Below, in pieces: positions 26,388 through 35,188 of a stretch of 64,000 nt of DNA. Each line of letters begins with the position of its first letter. Within the stretch, counting starts at the first letter, position 1. The stretch is from assembly GCF_025751495.1 (NCBI RefSeq), contig NZ_JAOWKZ010000003.1, forward strand, positions 310,001-374,000, in the 5' to 3' direction. The position numbers and the translations under genes are program-made. The notes beneath the pieces are model-generated. The model did not search any database. It was not told the DNA's origin and worked only from the letters and a program-made list of their open reading frames with translations. Origin of the DNA: Albidovulum litorale (GTDB lineage: Bacteria > Pseudomonadota > Alphaproteobacteria > Rhodobacterales > Rhodobacteraceae).

Positions 26388-26507
26388 GGGTCAGCCTTCT
26401 TGCATTGGGGGCACGGGGCACCCTGCCCCGGCCGGATTTGGATTGCGCGCCTGCTATCATGCTGAGCCCGGCTTGAAAAGGTGCGGCGGCGGGCATGGCG
26501 GGCGTGT

Positions 26508-26541
26508 CCGGCGGGAGTATTTCCACCAAGATGAAGGTGAG
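26508..26541 (+). repeat. Intergenic CCGG-GAGTATTT element, copy 3
   Basis: CCGGCGGGAGTATTT is followed by CCACCAAGATGAAGGTGAGG, matching the core and purine-rich tail of copy 1. It points toward xthA, whose start is 63 nt further on. The remainder of the 216-nt ndk-xthA gap shows no gene. Confidence 0.5.
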
Positions 26542-26603
26542 GCGGTTGTGGCTCCGGTCGATCTGACAGATGATCGCGGCCAGAACGGTCCCGGGGGCAG
26601 GCA

Positions 26604-27383
26604 ATGAAGATCGCGACATTCAATATCAACGGCATCAAGGCGCGGGCCGAGGCGCTGCCCCAGTGGCTGGACGAAGCCGCACCGGATGTTGTGCTGTTGC
26701 AGGAGATCAAGTCGGTTGACGAAGCCTTTCCGCGCGATCTCTTTGAGGATCGCGGCTATTTCGTCGAGACACATGGGCAAAAGAGCTTCAACGGCGTCGC
26801 GATCCTGTCCAAGCTGCCTCTGGAGGATGTAGAACGCGGCCTGCCGGGCGATGAGGATGACGATCAGGCGCGCTGGATCGAGGCGACGGTGGTGGGGAAA
26901 ACCGCCGTCCGGCTGTGCGGGCTCTATCTGCCGAACGGCAATCCCGCGCCAGGGCCAAAATTCGACTACAAGCTTTCATGGATGGCGCGGATGAAGGACC
27001 GGGCTTCTGCCCTTCTCGCGGACGAAATGCCGGTCGTCATGGCGGGCGATTACAACATCATCCCGCAGGCCGAGGATGCGGCGAAACCAGAGGCCTGGTT
27101 CGAGGACGCGCTTTTCCGCCCTGAAAGCCGCGCTGCTTTCCGGCGTATCCTGAACCTTGGCTATACCGAGGCGTTCCGGTCCCGAGAACCGCGCCCTGGC
27201 CATTATTCCTTCTGGGACTATCAGGCTGGCGCATGGCAGCGGAACAACGGCATCCGCATCGACCATCTGCTTCTGTCGCCACAGGCCGCCGATCTGCTCA
27301 CCGGCACGGGGATCGACAAGGAGATCCGGGGCCGCGACAAGCCCTCGGACCATGTACCGGTCTGGATCGAGCTTGACGCCTGA
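26604..27383 (+). CDS. xthA: Exodeoxyribonuclease III (AP endonuclease family)
   Basis: This is a 259-residue Mg-dependent endonuclease/exonuclease/phosphatase-fold DNA repair enzyme. Landmarks are MKIATFNINGIKAR, metal-binding E34 in LLQEIKS, GLYLPNGNP, AGDYNIIP, RIDHLLLSP and the C-terminal SDHVPVW with the catalytic histidine. It cleaves at abasic sites and trims 3' blocks. The downstream flavoprotein starts 3 nt after its stop, so the two are co-transcribed. Confidence 0.93.
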   Translation: MKIATFNINGIKARAEALPQWLDEAAPDVVLLQEIKSVDEAFPRDLFEDRGYFVETHGQKSFNGVAILSKLPLEDVERGLPGDEDDDQARWIEATVVGKTAVRLCGLYLPNGNPAPGPKFDYKLSWMARMKDRASALLADEMPVVMAGDYNIIPQAEDAAKPEAWFEDALFRPESRAAFRRILNLGYTEAFRSREPRPGHYSFWDYQAGAWQRNNGIRIDHLLLSPQAADLLTGTGIDKEIRGRDKPSDHVPVWIELDA

Positions 27384-27386
27384 CCC

Positions 27387-28664
27387 ATGCGCTATCCCGA
27401 TACCTTTTACAGCCGCACTTTGCGCGACACCCATTCGCGACCGACACTGACGGGCGTTGAAGAGGCGGATGTTGTCATCGTCGGCGGCGGCTTTGCCGGG
27501 CTGACGACGGCGCTGGAACTGGCCCGCGCGGGCAAGCGTGTGATCGTACTGGAAGCCGAATCCGTCGGATTTGGCGCCTCGGGCCGCAATGGCGGCATCG
27601 TCAGCCCGGCCTTTTCCGGTGGCGATGAGGCAATCCGGGCCCGGGTCGGGTCAAAAGCTGCCCGCGAGTTGCACCGGCTTTCCATCGAAGGCGTCGAACG
27701 GTTGCGGGCAACCATTGCCGATCTGAAAATCGACGGCGCGGTAACCGGCGAGGGTCTTTTCAGCCTTCGCCGCTTCGACCGCGCCGATGATCTGAAACGC
27801 CATGCCGAGGAGTTTGACCGCGATTTCGGCTATGAGATGCGCTATCTCGACCGCACGGCGCTCGCGGACCATCTGGTGAGCGGGCGCTATCATCACGCGC
27901 TTTATGACCCCCGCTCGTTCCACATCCATCCCCTGAACACGTTGCGGGGAATCGCCGCTGAAGTGGAGCGTCTCGGCGGGCGGATCTTCGAGGCATCAAC
28001 CGCAACCGGACACGATCTGACGGGGCCCGCCAAACGGGTCGTCACCGCCACAGGACGGGCTGAGGCCCAAACGGTTGTCTTCGCCACGGGCGGCTATACC
28101 GGTTCACTGGTGCCGCGTCTGAAGCGCGCGATCCTGCCGATCGCGACCTATCTGACGATGAGCGAGGCCGCGCCCGACCTGCTGGCCAGCGCCATCCGCA
28201 CGCGCGCCTCTATGTATGACGACCGGCGCGCGGGCGACTATTACCGGCTGGTCGAGGGTGGCAGCCGGCTTCTCTGGGGCGGAAGGATAACCACGCGGGC
28301 GGCATCGCCCGAGGGGATCGTGCGCGAGCTTCGCCGCGAGATGGTGGGAGCCTTCCCGCAGCTTGAGGGATTGAAGATCGAACTCGCCTGGTCCGGCCTC
28401 ATGGGCTATGCCCGCCACCTGATGCCGCAGGTCGGAGAGATGGGCCCCGGCGTCTGGCACATCACGGCCTTTGGGGGCCACGGATTGAACACGACCGCGA
28501 TCGCGGGAAAGGTGCTGGCCGAGGCGATGCTCGGCGAAAGCGACCGCATCAGCATGTTCGCGCCTTTCGGGCTGGACTGGGCGGGCGGTGCGGCTGGGCT
28601 TGTTGCAGCCCAGTTGACCTATTGGAAACTGCAGATGCAGGACCGGTGGCGCGAGCGTGGCTGA
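27387..28664 (+). CDS. FAD-dependent amine oxidoreductase, DAO/PuuB-like
   Basis: This 425-residue D-amino-acid-oxidase-type flavoprotein has the dinucleotide-binding motif DVVIVGGGFAGLTTALELA (about residues 28-46), FGASGRNGGIVSPA for FAD contact and a C-terminal TAFGGHGLNTTAIAGK. The pattern resembles gamma-glutamylputrescine oxidase PuuB and related secondary-amine oxidases. Its substrate is unknown. It is encoded 3 nt after xthA, an association that gives no functional clue. Confidence 0.82.
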   Translation: MRYPDTFYSRTLRDTHSRPTLTGVEEADVVIVGGGFAGLTTALELARAGKRVIVLEAESVGFGASGRNGGIVSPAFSGGDEAIRARVGSKAARELHRLSIEGVERLRATIADLKIDGAVTGEGLFSLRRFDRADDLKRHAEEFDRDFGYEMRYLDRTALADHLVSGRYHHALYDPRSFHIHPLNTLRGIAAEVERLGGRIFEASTATGHDLTGPAKRVVTATGRAEAQTVVFATGGYTGSLVPRLKRAILPIATYLTMSEAAPDLLASAIRTRASMYDDRRAGDYYRLVEGGSRLLWGGRITTRAASPEGIVRELRREMVGAFPQLEGLKIELAWSGLMGYARHLMPQVGEMGPGVWHITAFGGHGLNTTAIAGKVLAEAMLGESDRISMFAPFGLDWAGGAAGLVAAQLTYWKLQMQDRWRERG

Positions 28665-28670
28665 GCCGGA

Positions 28671-29840
28671 TCAGCGCCCGCCTGTCACGTCATGATCATA
28701 AAGCCAGGCGAACCGGTCCATCACCTTGCCCGGCGCAAAACGGTTCAGCGTCTTCAGCCCGAAATGGGCGATGTCGCGGCGGATACCGGAAAGGTGGTAG
28801 TTCCGGGCATTTGCATTGGCCGCCTCGACAATCCGGCTGACCCGCGCCTGACGGCGTTGCTGATAGGCCGCGAAGGCGGCGTCGGGTTCAGCAGCAGACA
28901 GAGCTTCGGCCAGAACCCAGGCATCCTCCAGCGCCATATTGGCCCCCTGCGCCAGAAACGGCAGCGTCGGATGGGCAGCGTCGCCAAGGATCGCCGCGCC
29001 CTGCCCGTGCCAGCGTTTCGCAACGGGATGGCGGAAGAGCCCCCAGAGGTTCGGCCGCTCGATCTGGTCAAGCCAGCGCCGCACCTGCGGAACAAACTCC
29101 TCAAACGCGATGCGCAGGGCCAAGGGATCGTCGGTCAGCGACCAGCTTTCCTCCGCCCATTTGTGGCGCTCCTCAATCGCGACGATGTTCCTCAGCCGCC
29201 CTCCACGCAGGGGATAGGTCACGATATGACGGCCCGGCCCCATGAAAAGCTGTGCGACGGGACGGATATCGGGTTCCGCCGGAAGGGTCGCGCGCCACGC
29301 AACCTGATGGGTGAAGAAAGGCGCGACCGTTCCATTCAGGGCCTGCCGAACCTTCGAATGCAGCCCGTCAGCACCGATCAGGATATCCGCCTCGATCTCG
29401 GCACCCTGCGTGGTCTTCAGCCGCGGCGAGTGGTCGCCGAGCGTCACCTCGGTGATCTGCTGCAACAGGCGGATTTCGACACCTGCCGCCCGCGCGCCTT
29501 CGGCCAGAACGGTGATAAGGTCGGCACGGTGGACAAGGCGGAACATGCCTGCGGTCCGCTGCCGCGTCAGGTCGAGGCGCAGGACCTGCCCGCCGGTTTC
29601 GCCGTCGATCAGCTCCACGGCTTCCGATCCGATGCTTTGCGCCTCAAGCTCGGCCCCAAGGCCGAGCGCGCCCATGACCCGCGCACCATTCGGCGTGATC
29701 TGCAACCCGGCGCCGACCTCGCGAATCTCGGGTGCCTGTTCGAGAACGGTGACCTTCGCGCCCTTCAGCGCCAGCGCCCGCGCCAGCGCGAGCCCCGCGA
29801 CCCCGGCGCCCAGCACCGTCACCGCCCGACCGTTCAACAT
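28671..29840 (-). CDS. FAD-dependent aromatic monooxygenase, salicylate hydroxylase-like
   Basis: This is a 389-residue group A flavin monooxygenase: VTVLGAGVAGLALARALAL near the N-terminus, the middle DG-type motif LIGADGLHSKVR and the GD motif ILGDAAHPTLPFLAQGANMALEDA. Relatives hydroxylate salicylate or 3-hydroxybenzoate. The start MLNGRAV at 29840 is 20 residues inside the longest reading and has GGGGGCT upstream. It is convergent with the DAO-type gene and 20 kb from the aromatic-degradation cluster. Confidence 0.82.
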   Translation of the reverse strand: MLNGRAVTVLGAGVAGLALARALALKGAKVTVLEQAPEIREVGAGLQITPNGARVMGALGLGAELEAQSIGSEAVELIDGETGGQVLRLDLTRQRTAGMFRLVHRADLITVLAEGARAAGVEIRLLQQITEVTLGDHSPRLKTTQGAEIEADILIGADGLHSKVRQALNGTVAPFFTHQVAWRATLPAEPDIRPVAQLFMGPGRHIVTYPLRGGRLRNIVAIEERHKWAEESWSLTDDPLALRIAFEEFVPQVRRWLDQIERPNLWGLFRHPVAKRWHGQGAAILGDAAHPTLPFLAQGANMALEDAWVLAEALSAAEPDAAFAAYQQRRQARVSRIVEAANANARNYHLSGIRRDIAHFGLKTLNRFAPGKVMDRFAWLYDHDVTGGR

Positions 29841-29918
29841 GATAGCCCCCGTATGAAAACGAAAGCGCCGGAGCCTTGCGACCCCGGCGCCGAAATTCAT
29901 TCCGACCCGTCGCCGGGA

Positions 29919-30341
29919 TCAGTCGTCGCGATGCACACGCTCGCGGCGTTCGTGTTTTTCCTGCGCTTCCAGCGTCATCGTCGCGATCGGCCGCGCATCG
30001 AGGCGCTTTAGCGAAATCGGTTCGCCGGTCACTTCGCAATAGCCGTATTCGCCGTTTTCAATTCGCCGCAGCGCAGAATCGATCTTCGACACCAGCTTGC
30101 GCTGGCGGTCGCGCGTCCTGAGTTCCAGCGCACGGTCGGTTTCCTCACTCGCACGGTCGGCGATGTCGGGAACATTGCGGGCGCTGTCCTGAAGACCTTC
30201 GAGGGTCTCAGCCGACTGTTCCAGGAGTTCTTCCTTCCAGGTTGTCAGCTTGCGCCGGAAATATTCGAGTTGCCGCTCATTCATGAACGGTTCGCCTTCA
30301 GCCGGACGATAATCGTCGGGAAGAAAGACCTCTGGCTTCAT
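29919..30341 (-). CDS. dksA: RNA polymerase-binding factor DksA, zinc-less variant
   Basis: This is a 140-residue DksA. The coiled-coil tip carries D59 and D62 followed by A64 (PDIADRASEE), as needed for action in the RNA polymerase secondary channel with ppGpp. The globular end reads EYGYCEVTGEPISLKRLDARP and then TMTLEAQEKH, so of the four zinc cysteines only C102 remains. The start at 30341 has AAGGGAGCGAAG upstream, and a longer reading to 30539 runs into the divergent moxR promoter. It likely regulates rRNA and amino-acid promoters in the stringent response. Confidence 0.92.
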   Translation of the reverse strand: MKPEVFLPDDYRPAEGEPFMNERQLEYFRRKLTTWKEELLEQSAETLEGLQDSARNVPDIADRASEETDRALELRTRDRQRKLVSKIDSALRRIENGEYGYCEVTGEPISLKRLDARPIATMTLEAQEKHERRERVHRDD

Positions 30342-30522
30342 CTTCGCTCCCTTCTGCCCACCGGATTCTGAATTCACTGTATCCATCTTCGTCCGGTACT
30401 CCTCGGGCGCTCCCATAGCCCATGCACCGGGGGATGTCACTAGCCCTAGCGGTGTCTTGCGGCAAATTGATGGCCCCGATAAGAGTCGCGTGATCAAAAC
30501 GGGCCATTGTTGCGGAAAGAAT

Positions 30523-31362
30523 ATGAAATTCGAAGGCACAGACCGCTATGTCGCCACGACGGACCTCACTGTTGCCGTCAACGCATCAGTGATGCTGGAA
30601 AGACCCTTATTGGTGAAGGGCGAACCCGGGACCGGCAAGACCGAACTGGCCCGTCAGGTCGCTGAGTCGCTCGGGCTGAAACTCGTCGAATGGCATGTGA
30701 AATCAACGACCAAGGCGGCGCAGGGGCTTTACGAATACGATGCCGTCAGCCGGTTGCGCGACAGCCAGCTGGGCGACGAACGCGTTCATGACGTGAAGAA
30801 CTATATCCGCAAGGGTAAGCTTTGGCAGGCTTTCGAGGCGGATGAGAAGGTCGTGTTGCTGATCGACGAGATCGACAAGGCCGATATCGAGTTTCCAAAC
30901 GACCTTTTGCAGGAACTCGACCGGATGGAGTTTCACGTCTACGAGACGGGCGAAACGATCCGGGCAAAACACCGGCCGGTGATCATCATCACCTCGAACA
31001 ACGAAAAGGAACTGCCCGACGCCTTTCTGCGACGGTGTTTCTTTCACTATATCCGATTCCCCGAGGCCGAGACGCTCTCGCAGATCGTCAATGTCCACTT
31101 CCCGGGCATCAAGGACCAGATCCTCGCAACCGCGCTGACCCAGTTTTATGAGATCCGCGAAACGCCGGGCCTGAAGAAAAAACCCTCCACCTCTGAAGTG
31201 CTGGATTGGCTGAAGCTGATCCTCGCCGAGGATCTTTCGCCAGAAGACCTGAAACGCGATCCGAAGAGCCTCTTGCCGAAGCTGCACGGTGCGCTTCTGA
31301 AGAACGAACAGGATGTGCAGCTTTTCGAACGTCTGGCATTCCTCGCCCGCAGCCGCGGTTAG
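30523..31362 (+). CDS. MoxR-type AAA+ ATPase
   Basis: This 279-residue AAA+ ATPase has Walker A at residues 33-41 (GEPGTGKTE), Walker B VVLLIDEIDKAD and the sensor/arginine region ITSNNEKELPDAFLRRCFF. MoxR ATPases act as chaperones that activate a partner, usually with a VWA-domain protein encoded nearby. Here a CoxE-type VWA gene lies 1.7 kb downstream on the same strand. The start at 30523 has GGAAAGA just upstream. Confidence 0.9.
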   Translation: MKFEGTDRYVATTDLTVAVNASVMLERPLLVKGEPGTGKTELARQVAESLGLKLVEWHVKSTTKAAQGLYEYDAVSRLRDSQLGDERVHDVKNYIRKGKLWQAFEADEKVVLLIDEIDKADIEFPNDLLQELDRMEFHVYETGETIRAKHRPVIIITSNNEKELPDAFLRRCFFHYIRFPEAETLSQIVNVHFPGIKDQILATALTQFYEIRETPGLKKKPSTSEVLDWLKLILAEDLSPEDLKRDPKSLLPKLHGALLKNEQDVQLFERLAFLARSRG

Positions 31363-31488
31363 GTCAGTTTCCGGAGAACCTGATCCCGCCCTTACGGCTG
31401 GCGGAATGACCGCAGACCGGCTAGCTTCACGGCAATAACGGGAGGCAGGCATGATCAGCTGTGTGGAGATTCAGCCGGAGAGAGTCCG

Positions 31489-32865
31489 TTGCGTGTAGTT
31501 CTTCCGGGCTGTTTCGTAATACTCTCCCTGCTTCTCGGTGCCTGCGCCGCCCCGACAAACCGCCCCGTCGCAACGCGCGCAGTCGCGAGCGATATGGCGC
31601 TGCCGCCGATGCGGCGGTTCGGGAACACGGTGGTCGCGCCGCCCGCCAGACCGAACGCCGAGATGATGCAGGATTTTCTCGATCTTGCTTTCCAACTGGA
31701 AAGCGGCCGCAGCCTGCCGGTCCTCACGCGCTTTGAGGGGGCTATCAATGTCCGGATGACCGGCCCGGTGCCGCCCAGCGCGCAAGCCGATCTGACCCGC
31801 GTCCTCGGACGCTTAAGGGCAGAGGCCGGAATACCGATCCGGCAGGCACAGGGCGAGGCGGCGGCGATTACCATCGAGTTCCTGCCCCGCCGCACCATGC
31901 AGCGTCTCGTCCCGCGCGCAGCCTGCTTCGTGGCCCCTCGCGTCAGATCGTGGGCCGAATACCGCCGGGCGGGGCGAAATGCGCTCGACTGGACGACGCT
32001 GGAGGCACGGCGGCAAAGTGCGATCTTCATCCCGAACGACACCGCGCCGCAGGAAATCCGAGACTGCCTGCACGAGGAACTGGCGCAGGCGCTGGGGCCG
32101 TTGAACGACCTCTACCGGTTGCCGGATTCGGTCTTTAACGACGACAATGTGCATACGATCCTGACTGGCTTCGACATGTTGATGCTGCGTGTCTACTACG
32201 CGCCGGAACTGGCCAACGGCATGAGAAGGGGAGAGGTAGCGGCCCGGCTGCCCCGCATATTCGCGCGGCTTAACCCCCGCGGAGAAGGGCGCTCTGGACG
32301 TATTGCAGACCCGGCACCGCCCGCCTTCGGCCGGGCCATCGAAACCGCGCTCGGCCCGGGAACGTCGCCGGGCCGCCGCCGCTCTGCCATCCGCGAGGCG
32401 CTGGCCATCGCACAATCGCGAAGCTGGACCGACGCGCGCGCGGGGTTCGTCTGGCTGGCGCTCGGCCGCCTGTCGCTTGGCCATGACGCGGAAGAGGCGC
32501 GCGACGCCTTCCTCCAGGCTTCGGCCATCTATCACAACGCGCCGGGCCTCGCGCTTCAGGCGGCCCATGCCGATATGCAACTGGCCGCTTTCGCGCTTTC
32601 GAACGGGCAGCCCGACATCGCGATCGGCCTCGTCGACCGGTCAACACGGGTCGTGGCCGCAGCCGAAAACGCAGCACTTCTCGCGAACCTCCTGATGGTC
32701 AAGGCCGAGGCGCTGGACCTCCTTGGCCGTCACACCGAGGCGCGGATCGTGCGGCTCGACAGTCTCGGCTGGGCACGCTATGGCTTCGCCTCCGATGCCG
32801 AGGTGGAGGAGCGTCTGCTGAACGTCGCCTCCCTGTCCCCGGTGCAGACTAAGAGGCGACCATGA
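31489..32865 (+). CDS. DUF2927 lipoprotein
   Basis: This 458-residue protein has a lipoprotein signal: hydrophobic residues 8-18 and lipobox LLLGAC with C19. The DUF2927 domain occupies roughly residues 55-270 and includes RDCLHEELAQALGPLNDLYRL, where H195, E196/E197 and Q200 form an HE-rich motif. The C-terminal half (330-450) looks like TPR-type helical repeats. Translation appears to start at TTG 31489 after GGAGAGAG, since no ATG fits the signal sequence. It overlaps the next small gene by ATGA. Function is unknown; a cell-envelope role is inferred from the signal. Confidence 0.78.
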   Translation: MRVVLPGCFVILSLLLGACAAPTNRPVATRAVASDMALPPMRRFGNTVVAPPARPNAEMMQDFLDLAFQLESGRSLPVLTRFEGAINVRMTGPVPPSAQADLTRVLGRLRAEAGIPIRQAQGEAAAITIEFLPRRTMQRLVPRAACFVAPRVRSWAEYRRAGRNALDWTTLEARRQSAIFIPNDTAPQEIRDCLHEELAQALGPLNDLYRLPDSVFNDDNVHTILTGFDMLMLRVYYAPELANGMRRGEVAARLPRIFARLNPRGEGRSGRIADPAPPAFGRAIETALGPGTSPGRRRSAIREALAIAQSRSWTDARAGFVWLALGRLSLGHDAEEARDAFLQASAIYHNAPGLALQAAHADMQLAAFALSNGQPDIAIGLVDRSTRVVAAAENAALLANLLMVKAEALDLLGRHTEARIVRLDSLGWARYGFASDAEVEERLLNVASLSPVQTKRRP

Positions 32866-33026
32866 TCTTCTTCCCCGCCATCGTCATTGGTGCAGCGCTT
32901 GGCTGGTACCGGGCCACGAAACGCGGCGGCAACCGGCTGGACAAGCTGCAATATGCCGGCAGCCACGCGATCCTCTTCGCGATCCTCGGCCTCTTCCTCA
33001 CGATCATCTACCACCGCCTGACCTGA
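32862..33026 (+). CDS. Small two-helix membrane protein, 54 residues
   Basis: A 54-residue frame starts at the ATGA overlap with the DUF2927 gene (MIFFPAIVIGAALGWYRATK) and ends ILFAILGLFLTIIYHRLT. It has a short first hydrophobic segment (residues 2-14), a basic loop RATKRGGNRLDK and a clear second membrane helix (residues 36-50). It stops 4 nt before the VWA gene, so overlap and spacing argue strongly that it is real and part of the operon. No family is recognised. Confidence 0.75.
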   Translation: MIFFPAIVIGAALGWYRATKRGGNRLDKLQYAGSHAILFAILGLFLTIIYHRLT

Positions 33027-33030
33027 GCCG

Positions 33031-34212
33031 ATGTTCCTGCGCTTCTTCGAGACCCTGAGGAAGACCGGCGTCCCGGTCACCTTGCGGGAATATCTCAGCT
33101 TTCTCGAAGGCATGGCGGCAGGGCTTGTTACCTACGATATCGAGGGTTTCTACTACCTCGCCCGCACGGCGATGGTGAAGGACGAACGCCATCTCGACCG
33201 CTTCGACCGCGCTTTTTCTCAAGCGTTCAAAGGACTTGAGATGATCACCGCCGATCAGGTTCTGGAAGCGATCGACCTGCCCGCTGAATGGCTGGAACGG
33301 CTGGCCGAGAAGACGCTGAGCGAGGAGGAGAAAGCGCAGATCGAGGCGCTCGGCGGGTTCGAAAAGCTGATGGAGACGCTGAAGAAGCGGCTGGAGGAAC
33401 AGAAGGGCCGCCATCAGGGCGGATCAAAATGGATTGGCACCGCGGGCACCTCGCCCTTCGGGGCCTATGGCTATAATCCGGAAGGCGTCCGGATCGGCCA
33501 GAAGGAAAGCCGCCACCAGCGTGCGGTCAAGGTCTGGGATAGGCGGGATTTCAAGAATCTCGACGATCAGGTTGAGCTTGGCACCCGCAATATCAAGGTT
33601 GCGCTGAAGCGGCTCCGCCGCTGGGCGCGGGAAGGTGCCGCCGAGGAACTTGACCTGCCGGAGACAATCCGCGCGACAGCCGAACACGGCTATCTCGACG
33701 TCAAGACCCGGCCCGAGCGGCACAATGCGGTCAAGGTGCTGCTGTTTCTCGATGTCGGTGGGTCAATGGACCCCTTCATCAAGGTGGTTGAAGAGCTGTT
33801 CAGCGCCGCGCGGGCCGAGTTCAAGCATCTGGAGTACTACTACTTCCACAATTGCCTCTACGAAGGCGTCTGGCGCGACAACCGCCGCCGCTGGGACGCG
33901 CAGACGCCCACATGGGAGGTGCTGAGGACCTATGGCGGCGACTACAAGGCGATCTTTGTCGGCGACGCCTCCATGTCGCCCTATGAGATCGCCTATGCCG
34001 GTGGCGCCAACGAACACTGGAATGCCGAGGCCGGGCAGGTCTGGCTGACCCGCGCCCGCGAACACTGGCCCGCAAATGTCTGGCTGAACCCACTGCCCGA
34101 GCGGCACTGGCAATATACCCAGTCGGTCGGCATGGTCCGACAGATCTTCGACGGCGCCATGTTCCCCCTGACGCTTGACGGGATCGGCCGGGCGATGAAG
34201 GCGCTGACGTGA
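33031..34212 (+). CDS. CoxE-type VWA-domain protein
   Basis: This 393-residue protein has an N-terminal helical region and a C-terminal von Willebrand A domain with a MIDAS-like motif LFLDVGGSMDPF (D241, G243, S245; the usual second serine is glycine). The DUF58/CoxE-like end includes YGGDYKAIFVGDASMSPYEI and a Trp/Pro-rich C-terminus. MoxR ATPases and CoxE proteins work together on cofactor insertion or remodelling of partner complexes. The target here is unknown. It overlaps the next gene by GTGA. Confidence 0.88.
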   Translation: MFLRFFETLRKTGVPVTLREYLSFLEGMAAGLVTYDIEGFYYLARTAMVKDERHLDRFDRAFSQAFKGLEMITADQVLEAIDLPAEWLERLAEKTLSEEEKAQIEALGGFEKLMETLKKRLEEQKGRHQGGSKWIGTAGTSPFGAYGYNPEGVRIGQKESRHQRAVKVWDRRDFKNLDDQVELGTRNIKVALKRLRRWAREGAAEELDLPETIRATAEHGYLDVKTRPERHNAVKVLLFLDVGGSMDPFIKVVEELFSAARAEFKHLEYYYFHNCLYEGVWRDNRRRWDAQTPTWEVLRTYGGDYKAIFVGDASMSPYEIAYAGGANEHWNAEAGQVWLTRAREHWPANVWLNPLPERHWQYTQSVGMVRQIFDGAMFPLTLDGIGRAMKALT

Positions 34213-34556
34213 CCGCGTTTGGTCACCTCTGGCGTGAACACCGCATCGCGCTTCTGGCCTTTGTTGCAGCCCTCGTATTGGCGGTTTTCTTTGGCCTCAG
34301 GCTGATCGTTTTCACGATCTATTGGTCCGATCCGGCGCATCTGAACCAGCATCCCGAAGGATGGATGACGCCGGGCTACATCGCCCGAAGCTGGGATGTG
34401 CCGCGCGAAGATCTGCGTGCGGCGCTCGGGCTTGCGACTGAGGATGGTCGGCCCCGCACACTGGCCGAAATCGCCCGTAGCCGGGGCATGCCCCTTCCTG
34501 ACCTGATCGCCGAGGTCGAGGCGGCGCTGAGGGCGTTGAGGGCCCGGACGGAATGA
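34209..34556 (+). CDS. Small membrane protein of the MoxR/VWA operon
   Basis: This 115-residue protein has one membrane helix (about residues 13-38, ALLAFVAALVLAVFFGLRLIVF) and a soluble C-terminal part. That part includes PGYIARSWDVPREDLRAALGL and ARSRGMPLPDLIAEVEAAL, which look like paired helical repeats. It starts at GTG 34209, overlapping the VWA stop, and its own stop overlaps the DedA start. No named family is known to me; close coupling suggests it functions with the VWA/DedA proteins. Confidence 0.7.
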   Translation: MTAFGHLWREHRIALLAFVAALVLAVFFGLRLIVFTIYWSDPAHLNQHPEGWMTPGYIARSWDVPREDLRAALGLATEDGRPRTLAEIARSRGMPLPDLIAEVEAALRALRARTE

Positions 34557-35146
34557 CCGAATGGCTGCTCGCGCTCGTGCCCGAATACGGGGTCTGGCTG
34601 CTGTTCGCCATCACCTTCGTGTCCTGTCTCGCGCTGCCTGTGCCATCATCGCTCGCCATGTTGACCGCAGGGGGATTTTCGGCGGCAGGCGACATGGGCC
34701 TTCCCACGGTGATGCTTGCGGCGTTGACCGGGGCTGTCGTGGGGGATCAGACCGGATTCGCACTTGGCCGGATCGGCGGGCCTGCTTTTCTTGACCGCGT
34801 CGGACGCGGGCCGAAACGTCGTGCCGCGCTCGACCGCGCAAGAGCACTTCTGGCGCGCCGGGGCGGGATCGCCGTCTTTCTCACGCGCTGGCTCTTCAGC
34901 CCGGTCGGGCCCTGGGCCAATTTTGCATCGGGCGCGGGTGGGTTGGACTGGGCGCGCTTTACGCTCGCCGGTGTACTGGGCGAAGCGGTCTGGGTCGTGC
35001 TCTACACCGGTACAGGCCATGTCTTCGCGGGCAACCTCGTCGCGGCATCCGACATTCTCGGCTCTGCCCTCGGCCTTCTGGGCGCGCTTGCGGCAGCGCT
35101 GGGGCTCGGGCTCTGGCTGCGCGCTATGGCGAGGCAGCACGGATAA
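34553..35146 (+). CDS. DedA-family membrane protein
   Basis: This 197-residue DedA/SNARE-associated-type protein has several membrane segments and the family features LPVPSSLAMLTAGG (re-entrant region), GDQTGFALGR and the arginine-containing FLTRWLFSPVGPWANFASG. DedA proteins are now viewed as undecaprenyl-phosphate or phospholipid translocases needed for envelope integrity. It is translationally coupled to the preceding membrane protein. Confidence 0.85.
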   Translation: MTEWLLALVPEYGVWLLFAITFVSCLALPVPSSLAMLTAGGFSAAGDMGLPTVMLAALTGAVVGDQTGFALGRIGGPAFLDRVGRGPKRRAALDRARALLARRGGIAVFLTRWLFSPVGPWANFASGAGGLDWARFTLAGVLGEAVWVVLYTGTGHVFAGNLVAASDILGSALGLLGALAAALGLGLWLRAMARQHG

Positions 35147-35188
35147 GGGACTGTTCCCAAACGCGCGCCCAATCCCCATATTGACCCC

